Assembly: GCA_950295325.1 (NCBI GenBank)
Contig: OX485808.1
Coordinates: 28,974,527 to 29,038,526 of the forward strand
DNA length: 64,000 nucleotides
Origin: Polytrichum commune
Taxonomy: Eukaryota; Streptophyta; Polytrichopsida; Polytrichales; Polytrichaceae
Direction of reading: 5' to 3'
Position numbers and translations under genes: made by a program. Every line of letters begins with the position of its first letter. Within the stretch, counting starts at the first letter, position 1. This document shows, piece after piece, positions 47,822-61,200 of the stretch. The notes under the pieces were generated by a model. It was not told where the DNA came from, made no database searches, and saw only the letters and a list, made by a program, of their open reading frames with translations.

Positions 47822-48190
47822 CACTACACTAGTGTCATACGGTATTTTATGTCATTGTGGTTACTTATCGAATGCCACTTCTTACGAATGAGTTTTTAGA
47901 TATTGTCGTGTCGATTTACTTTTAGTTCGTCCATGGTATATGGTGTATTTTGCATCTTAACATAATAAATTGAGATATTGTCATGGATGATTGAAAGTTG
48001 GATGAAAATCACATATCAAGTGATAGTTTTTGAAACATTGAGAAATCTATAATGTCCAATTTTTGTACAAGGATTGATGTGTAATGTGAGGTTTGCATTT
48101 ACTGTTGGTGACACTACACAAATGGTCTCCATTTAGTATTGAGGAAGACAAATATAATTGGTGACACTAAATATAATATTTATTGTAGTG
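47822..48190. mobile_element. CACTA-like MITE, copy 3
   Basis: The left end begins CACTACACTAGTGTCATACG; the right end, in reverse complement, CACTACAATAAATATTATAT, close to the canonical CACTACAA terminus. The interior shares order and blocks with 16286-16618 (GCCACTTCTTA, AATTGGTGACACTAAAT). 369 bp, non-coding. Confidence 0.65.
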
Positions 48191-48750
48191 ATCGATAATC
48201 ATGACTGCCATTTTCTAAAATGTCTTATTGGTTGGTTAAGGAATGAGTGGGAGTCCCACTTTGTTTAACGTGAGATTACCAAAAATGAGCATGGCCATGT
48301 CATATTATAGATGAGAAAGTGACATGGAATCCTACATGTCCATAAATGTACATTGTGTGGTGGTCACCTAGATTTTGCGGCAAGACTCAAATAAGTTATT
48401 TTAGCAAAAAGAAAAGGTGACCACATTACAAAAAACATATTCCTACCCTACTTCTATTTTTAAATGTATTTTTAGTGAAAATTTATAGATATTTTTTATT
48501 TTTTATTTTTATCTTCATAATAAACACTCATCCTTGTAAGTATGCTCTCCACTATGTCTCATGACCTTATATGCCTATGTCATGATCACTATATCTTATA
48601 AGCCTTGAAAAAATGATGTAAATTTTGCAAAATGACCGTTGACCATGACCACGATAAACCCTAAATCATTTATGCTCAAAGTCATTGGCCACATGTGTAA
48701 ACCAACCCAAAGCCCAAATGTGAATGAGCATGTGGTTCTCCAATGTCTTA

Positions 48751-49078
48751 GGCCACTTCACACACGAGACAGAAGGCATGTGACCATTGCATTCTAGAAT
48801 CTCTTATTGGTCGAACAAGCCAATATTGTCCAAGTGCACTTCATATTAGAAGGTGAAGGCCTAAGGGCCCAAAAAAAAATCATGGATGAAAAATCTACAT
48901 GGCAAATTATTTAGAATGTTTCATGTTTCATGTTTCATGGTTGTGTCGGGCCCCATCTTCAAGAGGTAGGCATGATGCATCTTCAGGCAAACCATGTCAA
49001 TGGTACGACCTTTGGATGAGAATCAAGGGCCCTCACAACTACGTGGTCATGGCCATGGGTTTGTGTGTGAAGTGGCCC
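48751..49078. mobile_element. Harbinger/Tourist-like MITE, copy 3 (shorter)
   Basis: Ends GGCCACTTCACACACGAGAC and, in reverse complement, GGGCCACTTCACACACAAAC, with TTA outside both. The 328-bp interior is a diverged, internally shortened version of the copies at 45119 and 45667. Confidence 0.78.
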
Positions 49079-49108
49079 TTATAACTGAATCATGGACAAC
49101 ACATTGTC

Positions 49109-49226
49109 AAGCAATGTGTATTCGTTTATGTGGGCCCCGAGAATATGACCATGGGATGTCACAACTAGTGCAGATTCAGACATGATCATATTCTCTGGGT
49201 CCACATGAACGAATGCACTTTGCTTA
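49109..49226. mobile_element. foldback MITE related to 6321-6463
   Basis: Arms ATTCGTTTATGTGGGCCC...GAGAATATGACCATG and their complement near 49190-49215 match the 6321 element, including TGCAGATTC near the loop. The right arm has lost part of its inner segment. Confidence 0.7.
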
Positions 49227-50519
49227 ATAATGTTACGAAGTCATTCTAAGTGATTACCATAGCACCTTTACCACCTCAACTATTTATAAGCAACTAATAG
49301 TAATAATCTATATTTTTAGATATGACAAAATTGTGCCGTCCATGCACGTCCACTAGACGACAAAATAAATATTAGTTGCTAAATATTGCAAAGTTTGTCC
49401 TTCACATCATGTTCTTTAGAACATTGTCTACATGTGTTGTTCTTAACATGTATTTCCCCGCACATTTTGAATATAATCTAGGGTCCATATTCAATTTCAT
49501 CGGACCTCAATATCCTCTCTTTGTTGGTTTGCATGGTCTACGGAGTCTTATTGTTTATGCATTGTTATTTGCTTTCTCCACGTTCTTTGATCATCGTTGT
49601 TCTTTGCTCTTCGATTCACATGAGATGTGCAATGAGAGATGCATTCTTTAATGCAATGTTGTTGTGATCAGTAGATGGCCAATAGTTTGTTGTCCTTTAC
49701 ATCTCAAATGGGTTTAGAGTTATTTTGCTTCCTTCCATGCATCCCTCTTTGCCTCATTACGAGGATATAGTTTCAATTGACCATCATATTGTGAGTGCTC
49801 ACCATCCACGTGCCATGTTCCATGGAGGTCTGCAACCTTTGTCTATGTTAGATGACAAACTTGCCCAAAACGACCTTGCAACATTTTGAGCAAGACAAAT
49901 GATCTAACCATGGCCTTGAAAGAGAGTTCAAAATCCTTCTTCATACATATTTTGCATGGAAAACCTAGTATGGATTGACCGTGTGACAAATTATAAGGGG
50001 GGAATTTTTTTTTAAAAAAAACTCTATGTTTGCCGTAATTTTGTGGGATAAATTGGACGATTTCATTCATGGGGAACAATGCCATCCTTAATTTCCCTAC
50101 AAATTCGAGCTCTTCACTACAAAATTCAAATATCATAAACAAATTGGAACCCTTTTATCATTATTATTGACAATGCACAAGTTGAGATTGACACATTAAG
50201 GTCCGTTCATTTCTCATTGTCCAAGTTCTTCAATTTGTTGCACATGTTCTTTAGTAGTACATAAATATTTGATATACATGACATACATGAAAAAATGAAG
50301 GACATAATTGAACAACTTACTCGTAGGACATAATTACATAAGAACACAAGACTTACAAAGACAAGACTGTAGAACATACATCTTCACACTTCTTTTGTCT
50401 TTGGATGGAGAGATCCTCGTTGTACCGCATGTCCGCGAGTTTGCTTTGGCAATGCATGTGTACCATATCAATAATAGCCCTACATGACATATTCCCTAAG
50501 AAACACTGGATTTTGTAGA

Positions 50520-52397
50520 CTACTTCATTTGTTTGGATGACTTGTATCCAAGTAGAGCAACAACATCCTTGTGGAGCTCATTAAATGACTCTACGTCATC
50601 ATGAATGTTGGGGTAACATATCCAATTCATTATTGGCATGTTTTACACAACCATTGTTACCACAATAAAATGCTTCTTGTCGCATACAAGGTCTAGGGTG
50701 TTATGCAATCCTAGATTTTTAGTAAAATGAGCAAGAGGACGTTTGTGCCCTCAAAACTCCTAGCCAAACACATAATAGCCCTTAGAATATGAGGGCATTT
50801 GAGCTCAACTGATACATGGTCAATCGTCACATTCTCCAAAAGCACCACAGACATCTCCACCTAGTCATGCTCATTGTAACCCCAAGGACCAACATTGTAA
50901 TTGTTTAGAGGCGAATTCTTGAAAATATAGAATAGTGGAGACCAATCCACTTCATCGCCTCTTGTCTTTTTTTTCTTTGTCATGCCAAACTTCTTGAACT
51001 TGCTCTCAACATAGTTTTTGTGAAAATTTGCAAAGCTCATGGTTGTGGTGGCAACGTGGGACTTGTATTCCTTGCGTGCTATGCGGCAATGAAAGTAGTC
51101 CTTGATGCTATCCAATTCTTTGTACCTATTGACGACGTAATTGCATTTAAAACCCCTCACTTGATCATGTATTCTATCCAAAAGGTCATGGTAATTTTTG
51201 TGTAGTTCTTGAGCTCTACATGGGACGCATTAAATACATAAGGGAAACTGAAAAACAAACATACTACTATGAATAATTCTATAGAACAAACATCTAGATG
51301 TTGAGAAATATACATGTGTATTGCAATATAGGTAATGTTGGCCAAAAACGCTACCAATACGTTGTCCAATTGTCCATCTTCTAAGTGTTGGTGAAGGAAT
51401 TGCATGCATGCATCTAGATCATCTATCAACTCCATTGGCACCCACTTTTCATTGGTCTCTATTATGAAAATGTGAAGACCATTGATAGGCTTGACCGAAA
51501 GGCTTCGTGGCATCCATCCAAGTTGGTGTTTCAAACTCTTTGCGTGATTGGGGTGGAACTGCACGAGACTAAAGAACATGATCGTCCCTAACAACACATA
51601 ACTCCAAATCTCCAATGGGAGGAGGGATGTTGGGCAAGCATGGAATTTATTCTTTGATGTTGGAACGGGCCTCACCATGTGAATTGTGCATACGAACATG
51701 TCTTTTTTGCCACATTATGCTTTGGGTTGAAGAGGTGGCCTCCTCACCTTCATTTTACACCTTGAGGCGGGAGGCAACCTTGCTACCTTGGGTGCAACCT
51801 TTGTTGCTAAGTGGGGCAACAATGGGTCATATGTTGAGGCCTTTGTACCAAGGTTCCGCCTAACATGTGTGTGTGTGTGTGTGGGGGGGGGGGGGGGGCT
51901 TCACTAACATATTGTGTTTATTTGGAGGTGGTCCATGTTCTACAACCTTGATTGCCAAGTTTTTTGTTCTAGAAGGTGATGCGTTTAAGTTAGGAGGATG
52001 TAGTTGTTGGGTGGGGGATGCAATGCTTGAATCTAGGGGCAAACAAATCTTCGCATATGTTTGAGCAATCCAAGTTTTGTCACCTTGCTGATTAGGCTCC
52101 CAAGTAGGATACACCTTGAGTGGCTTATCCCCCTCATAGAACTTCTAGAGGTTGAACATCCTATTGAAAGAAATCATGTTTTTATTCTTATGCCATGTGC
52201 TACAATGAATGTAGAAAAAATGGTACTTGTTATTTGTCATTTTCAATTTGGCCCTCAATTAAAAATATGTTTCTAGAACAACATGTTTGTATTTGTCTTC
52301 TTCAAAGAGCACTACACATGGCTTTTGATTTTGCATCATAACACAATGATAGATTTTGGTTTTCCCATCATCCCCTCCGAACATCTGCACAAAAATT
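50520..52397 (-). pseudogene. decayed multi-exon gene, identity not recognised
   Basis: Coherent minus-strand coding pieces follow one another. After a TTGTGCAG acceptor at about 52386: GDDGKTKIYHCVMMQNQKPC and VVLFEEDKYKHVVLE. At about 52150-51900: YEGDKPLKVYPTWEPNQQGD then KTWIAQTYAKICLPLDSS, with a TAG just upstream in frame. At about 51500-51340: NEKWVPMELIDDLDACMQFL. At about 51170-50860: a basic stretch (SKFKKFGMTKKKKTRGDEVD) ending in a stop. At about 50640-50520: YPNIHDDVESFNELHKDVVA ending in TAG. Stops within pieces point to decay. Compact, soluble-looking protein with no motif I know. It could be a host gene or an accessory transposon gene. No terminal repeats were found around it. 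Confidence 0.45.
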
Positions 52398-52399
52398 AT

Positions 52400-54340
52400 A
52401 CAATGTATACACAATACTAATTCAAATAATGAACATTTAAAAACATCGACATATATCAAAGGACACAAAGACAGAGCCTAGAGATCATTTATAAAGGATG
52501 ATGGACATGTATGAACAATGTATAGTTGTATGCATTAACTTTAATATTAACATAAACATCCCTAATGATAGCAAGGATTTTTCCCATCATCTAGGTGATT
52601 GTAGGGTAGTGTTCATTTTAGTGGAATTATTTGAAGAATACAACACCATACTTGCTAAACCATTTAACATATGGGGAACATAGATGGACACTTAAGAACA
52701 CAAGAAAACAATGTCTCTACAAGCATCTAGCATAATAAAGAAAATTAAAGACCCTTACCACTGTTGAAACACATCAAAACAATGACCCTACACACAACTA
52801 GCATATTAAAAAAGCAAAAGACCCCAAACACCATTGAAGAACACATCATGACTGCCAAAGGGTATGAAGAACGGAACAATACCTTGCAAGTGAAATTCGC
52901 AACATAAACTCCCACTTATGAAGTGAGTGAATGAACACAACTTAATGAAATGAGCGATTAAACAAAATATAACAAAGTAAGTGAATGAACATCCCTCAAA
53001 AAGAAACAATGTTGAACTTGGAAACAACATAGAACTCAACTTGGAACCCGAGCAATGAATATGAAATCTAGGAAAGACACATGGAGAAATGCAAGGGAAC
53101 TTACCCCATGTTGCTAGTCACTAAGTGTTGTGGATGCTTAACCACGAGATCATGTGATCATCCTTCATGATATGCAATTGCGTAGATAAAGCATTTGAAA
53201 TAAACATGACCATTGTTTGATTTTAAGGTTAAGCCTTTAGGGTGTGATGTAGAGTGTTCGTTAGGTGTCGTCACTAACATTAAATGTTATTTGCATAAAA
53301 TCCATATTGTAATTATTTAGTACATGTCATCAATGTAATGGTTTCCTTGCAATTAATAAAGAAACAATAGTGGAACTAAAACCCTAAACAATGAAGACGC
53401 ATAACAAACACTATAAGGGATGAAGATGGAGGGATGGTTTCTTTCAAAGTATAAAAAAAATGAAGATTCAAGGAGGGTTTTTTTTAACTAGCAGTAAAGA
53501 AGATGAAGATGGAAAGATGGTTATTTTTTACCAACACTCATAGGGGCGAAGATAGAGATTTTCCCAAAGCTATGATTCAAAGGGTAGAAATGGAGGTTTT
53601 CCTTGAATTAGGAGTAAAGAAGGTGAACATGGTGGGTTTTTTGAAACTCAAAAGAATTTCTTTTTATAGCACTCAAGAAGATGATGGAGGGTCTTTTTTA
53701 AATTAAATTAAACACTCAACTCACAAGAACATTCAACTCATAAAAGCACCAATCTCACAAAAGCTTGTAATGAATACAACAAGGGACATATAACAAACGC
53801 TGAGAACCCTTGAAATGATTATGGAAGCATTCCACATCCATGCTTGCCCGAGACATTGCAGCATGCACTGCATTCCGCAATCACTCCACATTAATGACAA
53901 AGACATTGGCATTAACTCCATCATCTACATATTTTCCAGCAAGAATATCGCGATGGCGAGGGACACTAGTAATTTCAGTGTCAGTTCTTCATAACAAGGT
54001 TGATCACTCTCAAACATATTGTGCGATGATGATACCCTAAACCCTAAAGGTGATTAACACCTTCACACATCTAAGATTCATACCGCACTCAAAACTATAG
54101 GTATATCTTCAATCGATCGTACACCCTAAACCTTAGTCTTCGACATTAAATCCTTGAAGCCATCTGATCACCATCACTATCAAATCAAATCGCCGCAGGC
54201 ATGACAACAAAGAAGGAGAGAACATGCAGTGAAATAGTGTGGAACTCTGTTGTGGATGGAGCATTGTAGAACATCTATGCACGACATCAAAGTAGGAGCG
54301 AATGTGCCAGTGAGAGGCATCTACCTTGGGAAGAACACCC
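52400..54340. other. intergenic, no gene supported
   Basis: AT-rich with short motif-free frames. Immediately upstream of the decayed gene, so part may be its former promoter or first exons. A (GT)n-(G)n tract lies at 51866-51898 within that gene's span. Confidence 0.35.
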
Positions 54341-54344
54341 AACC

Positions 54345-54560
54345 AGTGCCTGGGAAGTTTTTGGGCATAGTCGGTCAAGATCCCAGTGATTCTAAATCCA
54401 ACCAGTTACATGTTGACATCTTCCGGTTTCGCTTTATTCATTTGAAATATATTTCATAGATTCCTCCAAAACGATCGGTAATTCTCATGAAGCCTCCAAA
54501 CTCAACCGGTTATTCCTCAAACTCAACCGGTTCATCTGTAACTAACCACCGGTTCTTCCC
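54345..54560 (+). repeat. CCGGTT repeat unit, distant copy
   Basis: Matches the units at 4.5-5.9 kb in order: TTTTTGGGCATAGTCGGTCA, CAACCAGTTACATGTTGACA, TCATTTGAAATATATT, CTCAACCGGTTATTCCTCAA, AACTAACCACCGGTTCTTCC. As the most isolated copy it helps define the unit's limits (about 215 bp). Confidence 0.65.
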
Positions 54561-54699
54561 GAGTAGTGCACCCAACCCCCCAAAGAACCAAACCAACCCT
54601 TCGAAGAACTGGGCCGCACCCTTGCACGTCCATTGCCATCGACCGGTGACCTGTTGCACCGGTGACCGTCTTTCTCCTTAGTAGGACACGGAGGTTTTA

Positions 54700-57050
54700 G
54701 GTGCTTGTGAGCCCCCCTAAAAGTTTGAAGGGGGTCATTTAATGCTTGCCCTATAGTAGTTCCTTTGGTTTTAAAACAACACGGTTGTAGACTTGCGTGC
54801 AATTGAGTCCTTGTGAATATAAAATCGTATGTTTAAATCTTATAATATAGTAGATGCTTCAAATGGTGACAGAATCGAAAACGATTTCAATAGTTAACTT
54901 AGATGCTAGTCTAAAAGCTACCCTATAGCAGTTTGAAGTCGATCAAAGATTATGGATGTAACTTAAGTTACACGAACCCGGGATTTTAAAACATAGAATC
55001 TCCAAACATCTTACTAGAAGTTCTTCAAATTTCTTGTTGCATACTCTTGGTAGAACGTGAGGGGTGATTTGCACACATGAACAAAAGTCATGAGAAAATT
55101 TGGTTTAGGAATTCTTGTGGTCACGGTCATGAGCCACGACCACAAGAAATCTAAAATCATTTTTTGAAAGTCTTGGTAAAGGGATATAGTGTGAATTGGA
55201 CTTAGATGGGGATGTAGTGTTCCTAATTTGGATGTTTTAAATTAACATTAGTATACTCTGTAATAACTAGTTGCAACAATAAGATTAATTATAAACATAT
55301 TAATATAAATAACATTTTACATGATCACGTTCATTTTATCTTGAGACAACCTTAATTTGGTTTTCTTGTCACAAAAATGGGTGACTACCAAACATTATCC
55401 ATTATGAACATATAGGATTTTGTGTCACTTTCATGTCACTTCCCATCCATTTTCGAACATGATCATCTCTTATACTTTGGGAGTTTGTGACCGCCACTTA
55501 TTTCTCAACGAATGAGAGGACTTAGAAAACGGTGGTCATGGTCTACAATCACTAGTGTAAACATGTCTTGAGATTTGTACGACTCTTCCAATAATCAAAC
55601 GTAAACCAAAGTTGTCCCATGTGTTTTCAATAGCACATATGTGATATGAAAGTTGTCGCGCGCGCACACACACACACAATAAATAAATAAAAATATATAA
55701 AAGGCAAAACAAACAACCAGATACAAACTAAATACTTATGCGTGCATCCCCAACCTCTTCAAATCAAGCTTAAAGCATGGGTTGTCGGTTTTTCTTAAAA
55801 TTCACTCATGTTCTTTACAAGTCATCCCATATTCAATACAAGTCATCCCATATTCAAATTTGTAAAGAAGGTCCCACCCATTACATTTTCACCCGGAAAT
55901 TCAGACCCACCTTTAGAATCGGTACCCACACATGTTATTTATTAGGGCGCACATTCTCATGCAAGTATGATAAAGTAGATGCCGTGCCTTCCAACACATG
56001 TATTGCAATTCAAGCTTAGCTCAAAAGTTATTGGCTCACTTTGGAAACCATTGTTATTCTCACAATTCTCATCACAAAGTTCGCTTCAAAAGGAACTTCC
56101 ACAATGCTTCAACGCCCTCCCATTCGACCTGAAAATTGTGACCCAACCTAGGATCGGGTACCCGACATTCGATTCACATGCCCGTCCACATGTTGGTATG
56201 ATGCCCAAAAGAAAGAAACACACCGAGAAAAGGAAAAAAAGAAAAGAAAAAGTGAACGACATAACATTGCACATCTACCTGGTTGCGTTCCGTGGGACCA
56301 AGTATCACATGAACGCATAATCATCCTTTAACTTTCAGATTCCATATGTTCACAAGGAACACTTAAGCTGTACACTGTGAACTTTTCGACAAACAACTCT
56401 AACTTTTATATGTTAAAACACAATCTCTTTCTTTGAAAAGAGACCGTGATGTATGTAGTTGCTTAGTAATGTTACGGACCAATAAGCTCATGCATCATTC
56501 TTCCCAAGTGACCACGTAAAGCCACCTATGATTGGCGATCCATTTACTGCCCTCGCTTTTCTCCTTTGTACTTGGCCTTCCTTACCAACATCGGTGACTT
56601 CTCTCTATGGATAACAACCTTTGATCCGCTCACCGTACTTTGGGAAGCCTTATTAACATGGGGTACTAACTACCCTAGTAAAGCAACGTGGTGTTTGGCT
56701 TTTTTTCACCACAAGCCCCAACCAAAGTTACCTCAGGCCCCTGGGAGTAAAAGAAAAGTTACCGGGCCTGCAAGCAGTGAGCACGTTGGACAACTGAGTG
56801 GGGGTAATAAAAGGGGGGAGGGTAAAAAAGTGGGGGTAAAAAGGAGGAAAGCTGGTGTACCGACTACTGGAGAATGTACAGGTGGCGTAGATTTGAAGCC
56901 CCAAGAAAATTTTTGCTTGTCACGGAGGTCTTGTGGAGATCAGGGGAAGAAGGGAAAGGGGAAGGGAAAGGAGAGGGAAGTAGCGGAGGCCTGCTGCGGT
57001 GTAAAGGGACTCACTCAAAGGGGGGAGTGCGAGGTTAATGGCAGAGGAGT
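54700..57050. other. intergenic upstream of the PRAF gene
   Basis: A short inverted repeat (TTCTTGTGGTC / GACCACAAGAA) lies at 55110-55150 and a GCGCGC(AC)n tract at 55657-55678. The 203-codon frame at 56566-57177 changes character midway and ends in purine repeats, so I do not call it a gene. A telo-box-like AAACCCTA lies at 57051. Confidence 0.4.
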
Positions 57051-57061
57051 AAACCCTAGGC

Positions 57062-58200
57062 TAAGGCGATCTGGAGAGGGGAGAGAGAGGGGGAGAGAGA
57101 GAGAGAGGGGAGAGATGATGATGCTGATGATGATGTTTAAGTTAGATTGGAGTAAGACATCATTTCGTTTTGCGTGAAAGTTGTCGTGGAAGTGGATTTT
57201 CGCCGGGTTTCGGTCGTAGTTATCGCGGTGTTTTTAATTTTTTTGGTTTTAGTCAAGCGAACTAGGCGCATGCAGCGGCATGTGTATTTTGGCGACTGGG
57301 GGATAGGACGCGGAATTTTGTCGCAGAGGAGTGACACGGCAGCGAAGCGGAAGAATTGGCAGGGTCCGGAGGACGTGGTTTTTGCGAAGTGTGAGGATTA
57401 TTGTTGCAGCAGTAGCAGCAGCGGAGGAGGAGGAGGAAGAGGAGAGAGATGCGTGTTTGCAGATGGGGAGGAGTGTAATAGGGTTTGCTGGTGTGAGGAT
57501 TGCAGCATTGAAATCACTGGCGAGAAGTTGTTAATCGACTATGATGAGATTGCGGAAGTCAGGAGGCTACGGGGGTTTCTGAGGAGAAGAGGGAGGAGGA
57601 GGAGGAGCAGTGTATGCAATCAGTAGGATTAGGCTTTTGCCTGAACTCTCGGTGATGACTGGCAGATCTCATTTGGATCCCATGCCACCGTGCCGATATG
57701 GCGTGATTTTCTTAGGCAGTTGCGAAATCCGGTGTCCCGCTTACCAATCGTAGGGTTAGTTCAAAGCTGCCTCTATTTTGGCTCAGGTGATTCAACTGCG
57801 GAGCTCGTCGAAGCTAGAGGGGGAGGGGGGAGAGAGAGAGTGAGAGTCCTTTGTTCCGGGAACTCGGGATTCCACCGGCGATTTCTTTGAATCTTAGCAG
57901 CATTACTTCCAAACGTAATGTAGCTGTGCAGCAGCGCATTTGTTGGGTCGTGTGAAATTTAGATTGCAGACGACTCAGGGACCTGGTGACTTCAAATTTA
58001 TATATCTTGAGAGATTTTGATAGATCTTAGTTAGTATGGTAGGGGAATGGCCAAGAGGAAAGAGCTCTATTTTCCACAGCACACAATTATTATTATCGCC
58101 GGGTGTGATATTTCACCTAGTTGCTGGGCGGTGGAGTGTATAAGGTTCAGCTGTAGTTGCAGCTAGGGACCTAATGCAATCAGCCAAAGGCGGGCAGCGA
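57062..58200 (+). promoter_or_regulatory. probable promoter and 5' leader of the PRAF gene
   Basis: A GA-rich tract (57069-57115) and GGA/GCA triplets (57405-57450) precede the start codon by about 0.8-1.1 kb, resembling the GA-rich leader proposed for the RLT gene. Several ATGs occur between them, including one opening a 150-codon frame (57174-57626) with no recognised domain. An upstream intron probably removes much of this, but I cannot place it. Confidence 0.4.
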
Positions 58201-61200
58201 ATGGCAGATCAATCACGACATGGGGGAGCCGTGGAACGTGATATTGAACAGGTAGGACAGACCAACACCCTGAAAATATGTCCTTACACGGAAATTTATA
58301 CGTGCAGTTTTGTTCTGTTTCTGGCAGTTATTCAGGTGTATGTCCTTTCTTGTTATATCTGTGTAGAACACACCTATATCATCGCGATCTGTTCCATATT
58401 GTAGGGATTCTTGCCGATGCAGAAAATCGAATGTTGTGAACATTTAATAAGTGCTTGCTTCTAGAGACTGAAAGTGAGGACTATGAATTTTATCTTGCCA
58501 GCCGCATCCTTCTTTCTCTGACCTCACTATAAACTCCCCTTTGCTTGTGAAATACTTCTGGCCAAAGGAGCCAATTATTTTGGTCCCACTTCTGAGCTTG
58601 TATGGAAACGTTCAATTCAATTTTAGAGGAACTGGAGTGAATTAGACTCGTCGTTTTTTAGCAGTACTCAAAGAAAAGACCGCACATCATTTGTTCTGGC
58701 ATGGTGTCAAACTGCTTACTCCCTGATCCTCCAAACCCTCGAGGTCACTAGTTATATACTACTACAGGGCGCAGCATAGAAGTTGTTGTGGTATGCATAT
58801 CACTATAAACAGTTCGAGCAAATTTACATTGACTACATCGATCTGTTTCATGCTACTCATCATTTTAAGCATGCCTTTGCAAATTCTGCAAAATACGCAG
58901 CTCACCATGATGCACTAAATGGTTGATTGGTGTCTTGTGAAGGCCATAACTGCATTGAAGAAAGGGGCGCAGCTATTGAAGTACGGCCGGAGAGGAAAGC
59001 CTAAATTTTGTCCTTTCAAACTTTCTAATGTGAGTTTGCTAAATGGGTGAACTGTCTCTCCTTTTAGCTCTTCTGAACTTCCAGACCTAGTAATGCGATG
59101 CTCACTTAGTCTGAACGTAGTCTGAACACTGATGCTTCACTTTGGAATCTCATCCATGTAACCTGCCTACTTTTTGAATGAGATATTGGTATGTTCCAAA
59201 AGCTAAAGAGAGATTTGACAGAGTGCTGGTGATGCAATCTGAGTGACTGCCTGCAATCTCCTGAATCTGCAAGGTTGGAACACTATGCTGGTGGTAGCTT
59301 AAGACTCTTTGGGAATGTGAGGATTCTGTACAAAGAGTATGTGACTTTCTGCCACATGGGTTCGGAAAATGTTTCCTGAAGCTCCACTTGTGTGTTTTTT
59401 GAGAATTTTGTGGTGCTGACGTACTTACCTTTGCTCAGGATGAGAATGCCCTAATCTGGTACTCTGGTCGTGAAGAGAAGAAGCTCTGGTTGAGCACTGT
59501 GTCTAGGATAATACCTGGCCAGCGTACTGTAAGTATTATAACCAAGGTGTTGCATAATGCTAGTCCTTATATATGCACTTATGTATGATTATATTGTGGT
59601 GGACATAAATATTGAGTGTTGCACAAATTTAGAATGATTGATGTGGCTGATTTTGAAATGTGTGGTATGGCATGCATAGGCCTTCAGACGAGGGTGAAGT
59701 CAACAGCATTTTCCTTGTTCTGGGTCGATTCTTGCTCTTGGTGCCGACTCACATCTTATGTTATTGCTTATTAGTGAGTGCTGACCACATCTGCTTTCTC
59801 TTGCACCAGCCTATATTTCAGCGGTATCCAAGGCCAGAAAAAGAGTACCAATCTTTTTCTCTTATACATACAAATGAGGAACGATCACTTGACTTGGTAA
59901 ATGCGACACACAATCCCATGCACCTGCTACTTAACTGCAAGCTATATATATGAGTTGGTGTATGCATCATCATATATTAGCCTTTATTAATGTCAATGTG
60001 TGCTGTAGTATGTGTAGGAAGCAGTGGGAATCAAGTAAGTTGTTCCTGTGATTCTTTAATGAAGGTTACAACACTCAAACTATATACTATCTGACCTCTT
60101 CATTGGGGCTTCTGTGCAGATTTGCAAAGACAAAGATGAGGCTGAGGTTTGGTTTGTGGGTCTTAAGGCTTCTATTGCTGGTGCTCAGCGAAGAAAGTCA
60201 AGGTATGATACCAAGCTTGAAGGATCAGATGCCACCAGCCCTACTCGCACGAGAAAAAGTTCACCTTTGACATCCCCATTTGGAAGCACTGACAGTCTGC
60301 ACCAGGTTTGTTACAGAATTCTTTATGGTCAAACAAACTGCCACGGGGATGGCTGCTCCTGATTGTAGAATATGTGATTCACTTTTGGGCTTTTTTAGTC
60401 CTTGTTGTACGTAAAGCTGGAGGTTGACATGTGGGTACTGAAGATATGTTTGTGGACATGAAAATGGTTGACTGTGCTCAACAGACTTACACCACCTTCA
60501 TAGAGTTTTTACCTGTGAGTTTTTATGTCAATACTTGATTCTGAGTAAGCTGATGAGAAGTCTGTGACTGTCAGGTTTTTTGATTACAGACTTGCAGAGG
60601 ATTTGAGTCAAGGCTTTGAATCTCTGTGTTTGATGTGTTAATCTTTTCTAGAGCAATGTTCAAGTTGAGGTAGTTTTTGGTGATATAGGTGCTCTATTGG
60701 AGAGTGGATGTCAAGTGCATTGTTCGAACTGGTAATATATGCAATGGTGCTTAATTCGTCACATGCATGTCTACAAGTCTTTTTGAGTCATTGCAGCAAA
60801 CACCAAATTTCTGTGCTCATTGTGTCATTGGAGACCTGTAAGCAAACTCATCCCATACAAAAGTTATGGTGATTACTCATGAAATTTCTATTGCTTTTGC
60901 AGGATAACAGAGATCTTCTTAAACCTTTAAGTCCATATGGAAGCCCTCTTCGCGAAAAAGGCTTTTTGGTGGGGGCACTGCTAGGTGTTGAATCTAAAAG
61001 TAACTTTTTTGATACAAGCTCAGTAGGGGGATCAATGCATTCCGGCAGTTCAGATGTGGGTTCAGACAGTGTCAATGCCCATTTGCGGCTTGGAGGAGGT
61101 GGTCAGTCTGACAATTATAGAGTCAGCATGTCAAGTGCTGTGAGTTCTTCAAGCCAGGGTTCAGCCCATGAAGATGGAGATGCCCTGGGTGATGTATTTA

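Noticed and set aside
49843..50142. 99-codon minus-strand frame next to the decayed gene at 50.5-52.4 kb
   Set aside because: Might be a further exon, but no splice signal or motif links it; not included in the span.
56566..57177. 203-codon plus-strand frame
   Set aside because: Composition switches from ordinary to Gly/Lys/Arg-rich and then poly-Met repeat; no domain, likely chance frame in promoter DNA.
57174..57626. 150-codon plus-strand frame with a hydrophobic start upstream of PRAF
   Set aside because: Lies in the probable leader, ends in GGA/AGA repeat translation, and shows no recognisable domain or splice support.
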